Below, in pieces: positions 1-7,400 of a stretch of 8,463 nt of DNA. The notes below the pieces were generated by a model. The model searched no databases and had not been told where the DNA came from. It worked only from the letters and a program-made list of their open reading frames with translations. How positions within the stretch are numbered: the stretch's first letter is position 1; every line of letters begins with the position of its first letter. A program made the translations under genes and the position numbers. Source of the stretch: a bacterium (lineage in GTDB: Bacteria; Planctomycetota; J058; JAJDCP01); assembly GCA_030428695.1 (NCBI GenBank), contig JAUIEM010000419.1:1-8463 (forward strand), read 5' to 3'.

Positions 1-94
1 AGCTCATCGACTGGGTGATCGCGATGAACATCGGCACGAAGATCACCAGGGCGACCATCAGCTCGAGCAAGGAGAGTCCCGCGCGGCGCCTCAT
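1..94 (-). CDS. Type IV prepilin / pseudopilin, N-terminal fragment (runs off the window)
   Basis: Only the first 31 codons are present. They read MRRRAGLSLLELMVALVIF followed by VPMFIAITQSMS. This is a class III (prepilin) signal: a short arginine-rich leader, a Gly at position 6 as the prepilin-peptidase cleavage point, Glu at +5 of the mature chain, and then an unbroken hydrophobic helix. The +1 residue is Leu instead of the usual Phe. The helix lacks the ILAAIAxP-type stretch typical of major pilins and looks more like minor pseudopilins of the GspI/GspJ/PilV kind; that is inference from 25 residues. The ATG overlaps the stop of the GspF-type gene in an ATGA. An AAGGA at 104-108 lies 9 nt upstream and supports this start. 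The product would be inserted in the inner membrane and extruded by the machine encoded upstream. Confidence 0.88.
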   Translation of the reverse strand, partial: MRRRAGLSLLELMVALVIFVPMFIAITQSMS

Positions 95-1218
95 CCGATC
101 GTGTCCTTGATCTTCAGGATCGGCAGCATGAACGAGAACACGATCGTGCCGACCACGGCGCCCATGAACACGGTCATGATCGGCTCGATCAGCTTCGAGG
201 TGTTCGTGATGCGGCGCAGCGTCCGCTCGTTCAGGCCGACGGCGAACTGGCTGAGCACCTGGCCGAGGTTGCCGCCGCGCTCGCCGACCCGCACGATCTG
301 CGGGAAGAACTCGGGGAACACGCCGGTGTTGCTCATGCAGCTCGACAGGGGCTCGCCGGCCTGCACCCGCTCGAGGGCCTGCAGCCACAGGTCGCGGTAG
401 ACGATGTTGGTCGACAGCAGCGAGCACACCCGCAGCGACTCGAGCATCGGCACGTTGCGGTTCAAGAGGGCGCCGAGCACGTTGACGACGCGCGCGACCA
501 GGGTCTCGCGGTACATCTGCCCGAAGATCGGCACGCGCATGAACAAGACGCTGAGCTGCTGGCGCACGGTCTGGTTCTTCCACAGCGCCATCCCGCCGGC
601 GATCATGCCCGCGAGGCCGAGGATCAGCCAGGGCCAGTCCCCGCGGATGACAGCGGACATCCAGAACATGAAGCGGCTGATCGCCGGCAGCAGGTTCTCC
701 TTGCCCTCGAAGATGGTCTCGAGGCGGGGCACGACGCCGATCAGCAGCACGAGCACCGCGGCGACCGTGAACAGCATCATCACGCTCGGCACGATCATCG
801 CGCCGATGAAGGAGGCGCGGATCTTGCGGTCCTGGTCGAGGAAGGCGTGCAGCCGGCGCAGGCTGTCGGGCAGGCCGCCGGAGATCTCGCCGGCCTGGAT
901 CATCTGGGTGTAGACGATGTTGAAGTCCCGCGGGAAGTAGCTCATCGCCTCGGACAGGGGCTTGCCCGACTGGACGTCCTCGTAGATCGTCGTCAGGATC
1001 TCGCGGCGCTTGCTCGCGGTCTCGGGCGTCTGTGCGATCAGGCCGGCGAGGGCCTCGGCCATCGGCACGTTCGACTCCATCAGCAGCCAGAGCATCTCGG
1101 TGATCTCGAGCAGGTCGCTGTGGGACAGGTACTTGCGGCGGGAGACCGCGCGCGCGAGAGAGAGCGAGCTCTCCTCACGGCCCGAGGACTGCCCGAGGGA
1201 ATCAAGGGTGTAGGCCAT
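91..1218 (-). CDS. gspF: Type II secretion / type IV pilus inner-membrane platform protein (GspF/PilC/MshG family)
   Basis: This 375-aa protein is the polytopic platform on which the assembly ATPase acts to move pilin subunits out of the inner membrane. It has the family's duplicated layout: a first T2SSF domain at about residues 37-161 and a second at about 240-366. Each carries the conserved Gly-Glu-containing motif: QAGEISGGLPDSL at 108-120 and RVGERGGNLGQVL at 310-322. Three membrane helices are visible at about 140-165, 195-213 and 345-368, as expected. The length is close to the usual ~400 aa; only the N-terminal cytoplasmic tail before residue 37 is short and Ser-rich. The ATG is preceded by AGGGGG, 4 nt away. 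It follows the ATPase gene after a 45-nt gap and overlaps the prepilin gene by 4 nt. Family assignment is secure. Whether it is GspF, PilC or MshG cannot be settled from the protein alone. Confidence 0.95.
   Translation of the reverse strand: MAYTLDSLGQSSGREESSLSLARAVSRRKYLSHSDLLEITEMLWLLMESNVPMAEALAGLIAQTPETASKRREILTTIYEDVQSGKPLSEAMSYFPRDFNIVYTQMIQAGEISGGLPDSLRRLHAFLDQDRKIRASFIGAMIVPSVMMLFTVAAVLVLLIGVVPRLETIFEGKENLLPAISRFMFWMSAVIRGDWPWLILGLAGMIAGGMALWKNQTVRQQLSVLFMRVPIFGQMYRETLVARVVNVLGALLNRNVPMLESLRVCSLLSTNIVYRDLWLQALERVQAGEPLSSCMSNTGVFPEFFPQIVRVGERGGNLGQVLSQFAVGLNERTLRRITNTSKLIEPIMTVFMGAVVGTIVFSFMLPILKIKDTIG
104..108 (-). promoter_or_regulatory. Ribosome binding site for the prepilin gene
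   Basis: AAGGA read on the minus strand sits 9 nt before the ATG at 94 and lies inside the end of the GspF-type coding sequence. It supports translation start at 94, the only start that gives the short basic leader and the cleavage Gly of a prepilin. Confidence 0.6.
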
Positions 1219-1222
1219 CGCG

Positions 1223-1228
1223 CCCCCT
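1223..1228 (-). promoter_or_regulatory. Ribosome binding site for the GspF-type gene
   Basis: AGGGGG on the minus strand ends 4 nt before the ATG at 1218. It lies in the 45-nt gap after the ATPase gene, where no translational coupling by overlap is possible, so it probably drives independent initiation. Confidence 0.6.
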
Positions 1229-1252
1229 GTCGTGTGCCGATGAGTTACAAGC

Positions 1253-1261
1253 AGTATAGCA
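1253..1261 (-). promoter_or_regulatory. Possible extended -10 promoter in the ATPase/GspF gap
   Basis: The minus strand reads TGCTATACT, which matches an extended -10 (TGn followed by TATAAT) with one mismatch. It falls 3 nt after the ATPase stop codon, within the most AT-rich short stretch of an otherwise very GC-rich window. Transcription would start near 1246 and give a leader of about 28 nt containing the AGGGGG ribosome binding site. No good -35 hexamer is visible at 16-18 nt, which is tolerable for an extended -10 promoter. Chance occurrence cannot be excluded. Confidence 0.35.
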
Positions 1262-1263
1262 GA

Positions 1264-3309
1264 TCACAGGTCCACCCCCGCGACCCGGAAGATCTCGTCG
1301 GGGGTGGTCAGGCCCTGCTTGACCTTGCGGAAGCCGTCCGCGAGCAGCGTGCGGTAGCCGGCCTTGCGGCCTTCCCGCTTGAGCTCGGAGAGGGAGCTGT
1401 TCGCCATCACCAGGTCGCGCAGGTGATCGTCGAGGCGGAACAGCTCGTACAGCCCGAGCCGGCCGGTGTAGCCGGCGCCGCGGCAGGTGCCGCAGCCGCG
1501 GCCGAAGGAGCAGGTCTCCATCGGGAAGCCGACCTCGGCGGCGACCTTCTTCTGCGGCGGGGTCAGCGGCTTGAGCTCCTTGCAGTCCGGGCAGATGCGG
1601 CGCACGAGGCGCTGGGCCATCGCGGCGAGCACGGCGGCGGCGATCAGGAACGGCTCGATGCCGAAGTGCATCAGCCGCGAGAGGGCGCCCGGCGCGGAGT
1701 TGGTGTGCAGGGTGCTGAACACGAGGTGGCCGGTCAGGGCGGCCTGGATGGCGATCTCGGCGGTCTCTTTGTCGCGGATCTCGCCGACCATGATCACGTC
1801 GGGGTCCTGGCGCAGGAAGGTGCGCAGGATGGCGGCGAAGTTACGGCCGATCTTGGCGTCGACCTGGACCTGGTTGACCGACGGCACGTCGAACTCGATC
1901 GGATCCTCGGCGGTGCAGATGTTGCGCGTGTGGTCGTTGATGTGGTTGAGCATCGCGTACAGCGTGGTCGTCTTGCCGCTGCCGGTCGGGCCGGTGGTCA
2001 ACAGGATGCCGTTCGGGGCCTGGATCAGGGTCTGCAGGCGCTCGCTCATCGCCTCGTCGAGGCCGAGCTTGTCCATCGTCGAGACGCTGCTCGACTTGTC
2101 GAGGATACGCAGCACCGCCTTCTCGCCGTGGTTGGTCGGGCAGGTCGAGACACGGAAGTCGATCGCGCGCCCCTCGAGCTTGACGCGGATGCGCCCGTCC
2201 TGCGGCTTGCGCGACTCGGCGATGTCCATGTTCGACATGATCTTCAGGCGGCTGATGATCGGGCGGAACAGCGCGTAGGGCGGGCGCATCGCCTCGTACA
2301 GCATGCCGTCGACCCGGTAGCGCACGCGCAGGAAGGTCTCCTGGGGCTCGACGTGGATGTCGCTCGCCCGCTCGCGGACGGCCTTGAACAAGAGGAAGTT
2401 GACCAGGCGGATGACCGGGGAGGTGTCGTCCTCGCTGTCCTCGCCGATGTCGGTGACCGCCTCGTCGCCGATCATGTGCACGTCGAGCTCGGAGAGGTCG
2501 CCGATCAGGCTGTCGATCTCGTAGGCCCCCGAGCTGTCGAGCATGCTCTTTTGCACGGTCGCGACGTCGCTCGGCAGGGTCAGCACCGGCACGACGCGCA
2601 GGTTGTGCTGGGCCTCGATCTCCTGGCGCACGAAGGGGTTGAGAGCATCGCAGCAGGCGACGATCAGCTTGTCCTTGGCCTTGATCAGCGGGACGAAGCG
2701 GTAGGTCTCGATCAGCTCTTCGGGGATCAGCCCCTGGACCTCGGGGTCGGCCATGTTCGGGGTCAGGCGCACGAAGGGCAGGTTGCCCTGGCGGGCGAGG
2801 CCCTCGAACAGCTCCTGCTCCTTGCACATGCGCAGGCGCAAGAGGACGTCGCCGAGGCGCTCGTTCGGGCTCTCTTTCTGGGCCTCGAGGGCCTGGTTGA
2901 GCATCGACGGGCCGAGGACCTTCATCTTGATCAGGATCTGGCCGAGCTGCTGGCGGTAGTAGTCGTCGCTGTTGAAGTCGTCGAGGCCCTCTTCGAAGAC
3001 GTCGGGGAGCACGGCCGTCAGCAGCTTGCGCAGGTCCTCCTTGACCTTGACGATGCGCAGCTGCACGCGCCGCCGCCGGCACAGCTGGCGGACGTTGAGC
3101 AGGCCCTCGACGCCCGCGCTGTCGACGCCCCCGACTTCGGCGAAGTTGACGTGGATGGTCTTGCGTCGCGCCGACAGGGCCTGGTGGACGTGGTAGTCGA
3201 AGGCCTTCGACAGCTTCTTGTTGAACTGATGCAGCGGCGGATGGATCTCGAGCACATCCTCGACCAGCACCGATTTCATACGCTGGCCGGCCGCGAAGCG
3301 CAGGATCAC
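1264..3309 (-). CDS. gspE: Type II secretion / type IV pilus assembly ATPase (GspE/PilB/MshE family) with N-terminal STAS domain
   Basis: This 681-aa cytoplasmic hexameric ATPase powers pilin or pseudopilin assembly through the GspF-type platform. All catalytic elements are present: Walker A GPTGSGKTTT (440-449), Asp box TAEDPIE (466-472), Walker B region DPDVIMVGEIRD (502-513), His box GHLVFSTLHTN (527-537), and the zinc tetracysteine CPDC (573-576) with CGTC (606-609). Residues about 121-257 form an MshEN/T2SSE_N-type domain with two 24-residue repeats at 121-144 and 151-174. Residues about 12-108 look like a STAS domain, with VGGVDSAGVEGLL at 59-71 matching the D-S-x-G loop. This is unusual, since family members normally begin with the MshEN-type region. 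The start is GTG at 3309, which overlaps the TPR gene stop as GTGA. An ATG at 3279 (residue 11) is an alternative that leaves the STAS domain intact. Neither start has a clear Shine-Dalgarno, so coupled re-initiation is likely. Confidence 0.96.
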   Translation of the reverse strand: MILRFAAGQRMKSVLVEDVLEIHPPLHQFNKKLSKAFDYHVHQALSARRKTIHVNFAEVGGVDSAGVEGLLNVRQLCRRRRVQLRIVKVKEDLRKLLTAVLPDVFEEGLDDFNSDDYYRQQLGQILIKMKVLGPSMLNQALEAQKESPNERLGDVLLRLRMCKEQELFEGLARQGNLPFVRLTPNMADPEVQGLIPEELIETYRFVPLIKAKDKLIVACCDALNPFVRQEIEAQHNLRVVPVLTLPSDVATVQKSMLDSSGAYEIDSLIGDLSELDVHMIGDEAVTDIGEDSEDDTSPVIRLVNFLLFKAVRERASDIHVEPQETFLRVRYRVDGMLYEAMRPPYALFRPIISRLKIMSNMDIAESRKPQDGRIRVKLEGRAIDFRVSTCPTNHGEKAVLRILDKSSSVSTMDKLGLDEAMSERLQTLIQAPNGILLTTGPTGSGKTTTLYAMLNHINDHTRNICTAEDPIEFDVPSVNQVQVDAKIGRNFAAILRTFLRQDPDVIMVGEIRDKETAEIAIQAALTGHLVFSTLHTNSAPGALSRLMHFGIEPFLIAAAVLAAMAQRLVRRICPDCKELKPLTPPQKKVAAEVGFPMETCSFGRGCGTCRGAGYTGRLGLYELFRLDDHLRDLVMANSSLSELKREGRKAGYRTLLADGFRKVKQGLTTPDEIFRVAGVDL

Positions 3310-4439
3310 GGGCGTGCCAGGCGGTCGAGGGCCGCGCGCGGGTACTGCGCCTCGGGTCGCAGGTCGAGGGCCTTGCCCCAGGCGCGCTGGGCGCCCTCGC
3401 GGTCGCCGCTCAGCAGGCGGGCGTCGCCGAGGGCGCAGAGGAGCAGGTAGGTCTCCCCGGCGTTCTCGAGGTTGGCGACCGCCTCGGCCGGGCGGTCGAG
3501 GGCCATCAGGGCGCGAGCGAGGCCGTACTGGGAGACCTCGTCCCGGGGATGGCTGCGCAGGTGGTTGCCGAAGGCCTTGCGCGCCTTGGTGAAGTCGCCG
3601 GCCTCGAGGTAGAGCTGTCCCAGCTCGCCCCAGGCCTCGGTCAGCCCCGCGTCGACCGCCCGGTACAGCTCGCGCAGCGCCGCCTCGCGCTCACCGACCT
3701 CGGCGTGGGCCAGGCCCTTGAGACGGTAAACGGCAGGGCGCAGGTCGGAGACCACGGCCAGGGCGGCGAAGTGGGTCAGCGCACGCTCGGGCTCCCCGGC
3801 CTCGTAGGCGCACAGCGCGGCGGCCTCGAGGATCGCGGGACGGCCCGGCTCGAGCTTGAGCGCGCTGTCGTAGAGGGCGAGGGCTTCATCGTGGTCGCCG
3901 TCGATCCACAGCAGGCCGGCGTACATCGTCGTCAGCGCCGCGTTCGGCGCTTCCTCGCAGCCCAACTTCGCCCAGCGGCGGGCGGCCTCCTGGTCGCCGA
4001 GCAGCTCGGCCGCGGTGATCGCGACGGTGTAGCGGCTGGAGAGGAAGCGCGCGCTCTCGGCATCCTCGAGCACCTGCAGGGCCTCGGCGGGCTTCTCGAG
4101 GCGCACGAGCAGCATCGCCTGGTAGGGGTACAGCCGCGGATCGTCGACATCGTTTGCGAAGGCGAGGCTCAGCACCTCCTGGGTCTGGGGGTACCACTTC
4201 AGCTCGAGCAGGATGCGCGCCATGTCGAGGTAGGGCTCGACCTTGGCCGGGTCGGTCGCCTGGATGCGGCGCAGGATCTCGACCGCGCCGACCAGGTCGC
4301 CGTCCGCTTCCTTCTTCGCCGCCTCTTTGTACTGCACCTCCAGCCACAGCTGCCGCTTCTCGTTGGCGAGAAAGGGCCGCGGCTTGGCGGTCTCACAGCC
4401 GAGGGCGGCGAGCAGGAAGGCGCAGAGCCAGAACCTCAC
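3306..4439 (-). CDS. TPR-repeat lipoprotein, candidate secretin assembly factor (pilotin-like) or MshN-like
   Basis: This 377-aa protein has a lipoprotein signal: V/M-RFWLCAFLLAALG followed by Cys15, compatible with the lipobox pattern, so it is probably anchored in the outer membrane. From about residue 35 to the end it is helical and made of roughly eight or nine TPR-like units. The clearest are about 171-203 (GDHDEALALYDSALKLEPG), 270-300 (AGDFTKARKAFGNHLRSHP) and 330-364 (GDREGAQRAWGKALDLRPE). TPR lipoproteins such as PilF, PilW and Tgl are known to help type IV pilus secretins reach or assemble in the outer membrane. In the MSHA locus a TPR protein (MshN) lies between secretin and ATPase, as here. 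The GTG start at 4439 forms a GTGA overlap with the secretin stop and has a strong GGAGGAG 5 nt upstream. It is longer than the ~250 aa of PilF. The coding frame is open far upstream, but only as a shadow of the secretin gene. The pilotin role is inference. Confidence 0.87.
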   Translation of the reverse strand: MRFWLCAFLLAALGCETAKPRPFLANEKRQLWLEVQYKEAAKKEADGDLVGAVEILRRIQATDPAKVEPYLDMARILLELKWYPQTQEVLSLAFANDVDDPRLYPYQAMLLVRLEKPAEALQVLEDAESARFLSSRYTVAITAAELLGDQEAARRWAKLGCEEAPNAALTTMYAGLLWIDGDHDEALALYDSALKLEPGRPAILEAAALCAYEAGEPERALTHFAALAVVSDLRPAVYRLKGLAHAEVGEREAALRELYRAVDAGLTEAWGELGQLYLEAGDFTKARKAFGNHLRSHPRDEVSQYGLARALMALDRPAEAVANLENAGETYLLLCALGDARLLSGDREGAQRAWGKALDLRPEAQYPRAALDRLARP

Positions 4440-7400
4440 CGCTGCTCCTCCGCGGGCACACTGCGCACCGGGCGCAGGCCGAGGTAGAAGATGAAGCCAC
4501 CGGGCTCGAACTGCTCGCGGTAGGCCGAGCGGCAGTGGCTCGCCTTGACCAGGTAGCTGCCGCCGCGGTAGACCTTCTTCATGCCGGTCGCCGGACCGGC
4601 CGGATCGACCTCTGCGGCGCGGGCCCGCGCGTACCAGTCCCAGCACCACTCGGCGACGTTGCCGTGCATGTCGTACAGCCCGTAGGGGTTCGGCTCGTAG
4701 GAGCGGACGCTCGCCAGCTCGCCGCCGCCCTCGCCGGCGTTGAAGCGCGCGTCCCCGTCCCCGAGCTCGGCGCCGACCGCGTAGGCGCTGCGGGTCCCGG
4801 CGCGGCAGGCGCGCTCCCACTCCGCCTCGGTCGGCAGCCGGTAGCCGAGCGCGCCGTCGGTCAGGCTGACGGTCGCGGACTCGAGCCGGCCTTCGGCGGA
4901 GCGGACCGGGTCGGCGATCGTGTAGGCCGGAGTGATGCCTTCGGCCTCGGACAGCTTGTTGCAGAACTCGACCGCGTCGAACCAGGTGATCTGCTCGGCC
5001 GGCACGTCGTCCGGCAGGTCCTTGAAGTTGAACGGGGTCGTGCCCATCACCTGGGTCCACAGGGCCTGGGTGACCTCGGTCGCGACCGCGTACAGCGGCT
5101 GCGACAGCGTGACCTCGGCCAGGGCCTCGTTGGTCGAGCGGCCCGGCTCGTCCTCGTCGGAGCCGATCCAGAAGGTGCCGCCGGGGACGAAGGCGAGCTC
5201 GAGACCGAGGGGGCTCTCGACGGCCAGGGTGCAGCGCGCGAGCTCGGCGGCCTGGGCCTGCGCCGGGCTCGGCTCCCACCAGGGCGTGCGCGGGGCGCAG
5301 CCTTCGGGGATCCAGGGGCTGGCGCCCGGCGTCTCCTCCGGCACGACGGCGACGGTGGCGGTGTCGCTCGGCGCGTCGCTCGGGTCCTCTTCTTCCGGCC
5401 AGATGTTCGGGTTCCAGTGCGCGCTGCCCATCGGCAGGGTGCGGCGCGGGTGGAAGGCCGTGCCGCGGTCGGACCAGTAGCCCGGGTCGGTGTGCAGGAA
5501 CAGATCGAGGTTCTGCTCGAGCTTCTCGACCATCGTCTGCTCGCCGCGCCGCGCGAGGATCTGGTCGCGCACGTCGAGGGCGGTCGGATGCAGCGGGTTG
5601 AGGGACAGCGCCCACTCGGTACGGGCGATGCTGTCGGTGTCGCGCGGGTCGCCGTCGGCGCCGAGCAGCAGGTAGGAGCGGCGCATGCGGTTGCCGATCC
5701 AGATGTGGCTCTCGAACTCGCGGCGCTTCTCTTCCATCTCGGCCCACACCCGGGTCGAGATCTCCTCCATGTCCTCATCGTTGACGACGTAGGGCGTGAT
5801 CAGGAAGACGATCTCCTCCTTGCGGATGCTGCCGCGCTGGCGCTTGAACAGCCAGCCGAGGAAGGGGATGTCGCCGAGGAAGGGGATCTGGTTGACGTTG
5901 TTCTGCGAGACCTCTTCCATCAGGCCACCGATCACCAGGGTGTGGCCGCTGCGCACGATCGCGTTGACCGACAGCTCGGCGACCTCTTCCTGGGGCACGC
6001 CGTTGGCGTCGATGATGCCCGAGCTGCGCTTCGGCGCGAGCAGCAGGCGCACGTAGCCGTTGTCGGCGATGAAGGGCGTGAAGGTCAGCTTGATGCCGGT
6101 GTCGAGGAACTCGATCGTCTCCTGGGTGGTCGTCGAGCCGCCGCTGACGTCGATGTCCGAGGTCGTGAAGCCGAGCCGGTCGCCGATATGGATCTCGGAG
6201 CGGTGCCGGTCGAGCGCGAGGATCTTCGGGTTCGCGGTCACCGACACCTCGGCGATGGTCTCGACCGCGTCGACGAAGACCGCGACCTTGTTCTTGATCA
6301 CGCCGAGCTGCAGGCCGCCGTCGGTCACGTCCCGCGGCGAGGAGTACGACAGCGAGCCGACCCCGTCGTCGAGGTTCGCGCCTCCGCCCACGGGCCCGGT
6401 GTTGGTCGCGAGGCTGGAGAGGTCGGTGCCGCGCACGGTCTGCTCGACGCCGCCGGTGAAGATGCTGTTGAAGTCGATGCCGTCGAGGGTGTTGAAGTCG
6501 ACGCCGAGCTGGTGGCCGTCGTCGATGCTGAGCTGCAGGATGGTCACCTCGAGCAGCACCTGCCGCGGCCGCTTGTCGATCTGGTCGAGCAGCGCCTCGA
6601 TGCGGTCGAGGTTGTGCGGGTAGTCGGTCGCGATGACCAGGCTCTCGGTCTCGAGGATGTGCAGCGAGGTGCCGTCGCCGCCGGACAGGAAGCCCTCGAG
6701 CAGCTCCTGCAGGTTGTAGCGCAGGCCGGTCTCGACATCGAGGTCCTCGCCGCCTTCGCCGGAGGTCGTGCCGATGTTGCCGACGCCGTCGCGCCGGACA
6801 TCGAAGGAGCCCTCGCCCGCGTAGTACTTCAGCTTGTAGATGCGGGTCTCCATCACCGACGGCACGTCGAACTTCGCGCACAGCCGCAGGACCTCCTCGT
6901 GCACCTCCTCGGTCGCACGCAGCACGTAGCCGTTGCGGCGCGGCATCTCCGAGACGGTCCACTCCGGGCTCTGGCCGACCAGCTCGCCGATGTAGCCGGT
7001 CAGGTCGGCCGCCTCGGACAGGGTGAGGTTCTGCAGCGGGATGAAGTACAGCGCGGTGTCGCCGCCGAGGTCGACCCCCGGACCGCCGGGATTTCCCCCG
7101 CCGAGCGAGCCGCTGAGGTCGGCGCTGAGCAGCAGCTGGTCACCGCTCTCGTCGAGCACCATGTTCAGCATGTCCGCCAGCTCGCGCAGGGCGTCGATGG
7201 GCGTCACGTTGCTCAGGAACATCGTGACCTCGACGTCGCCGAGGCTGTCGTCGAGCTGGATGCTGCGCGTCGCGTAGCGCTGGAGCTGTGCGACCACCAG
7301 CCGCAGCGAGTCGCGGTCGGCCGCGATCGAGATCGTGCCGTCCCGCTGTTCGGTGACGACGGGCGGACCCTCCTCCTGGCCCATCCCCGGAAGGACGAGG

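Noticed and set aside
847..3450. An 867-codon open frame on the plus strand
   Set aside because: It lies opposite the ATPase and platform genes. Its product is a monotonous Val/Asp/Leu/Arg/Gln/His mix, as produced by the complement of GC-rich codons, with no recognisable domain. The minus-strand genes carry clear motifs.
4463..5218. A separate formylglycine-generating enzyme gene downstream of the secretin
   Set aside because: The frame is continuous with the secretin. No ribosome binding site with a start codon and signal peptide is seen at the boundary, and the domain begins mid-chain after a Pro-rich linker.
4440..5747. Upstream extension of the TPR lipoprotein frame by more than 400 codons
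   Set aside because: This part is an out-of-frame Arg/Pro/Ala-rich shadow of the secretin C-terminal half. The ribosome binding site and lipoprotein signal place the true start at the GTG at 4439.
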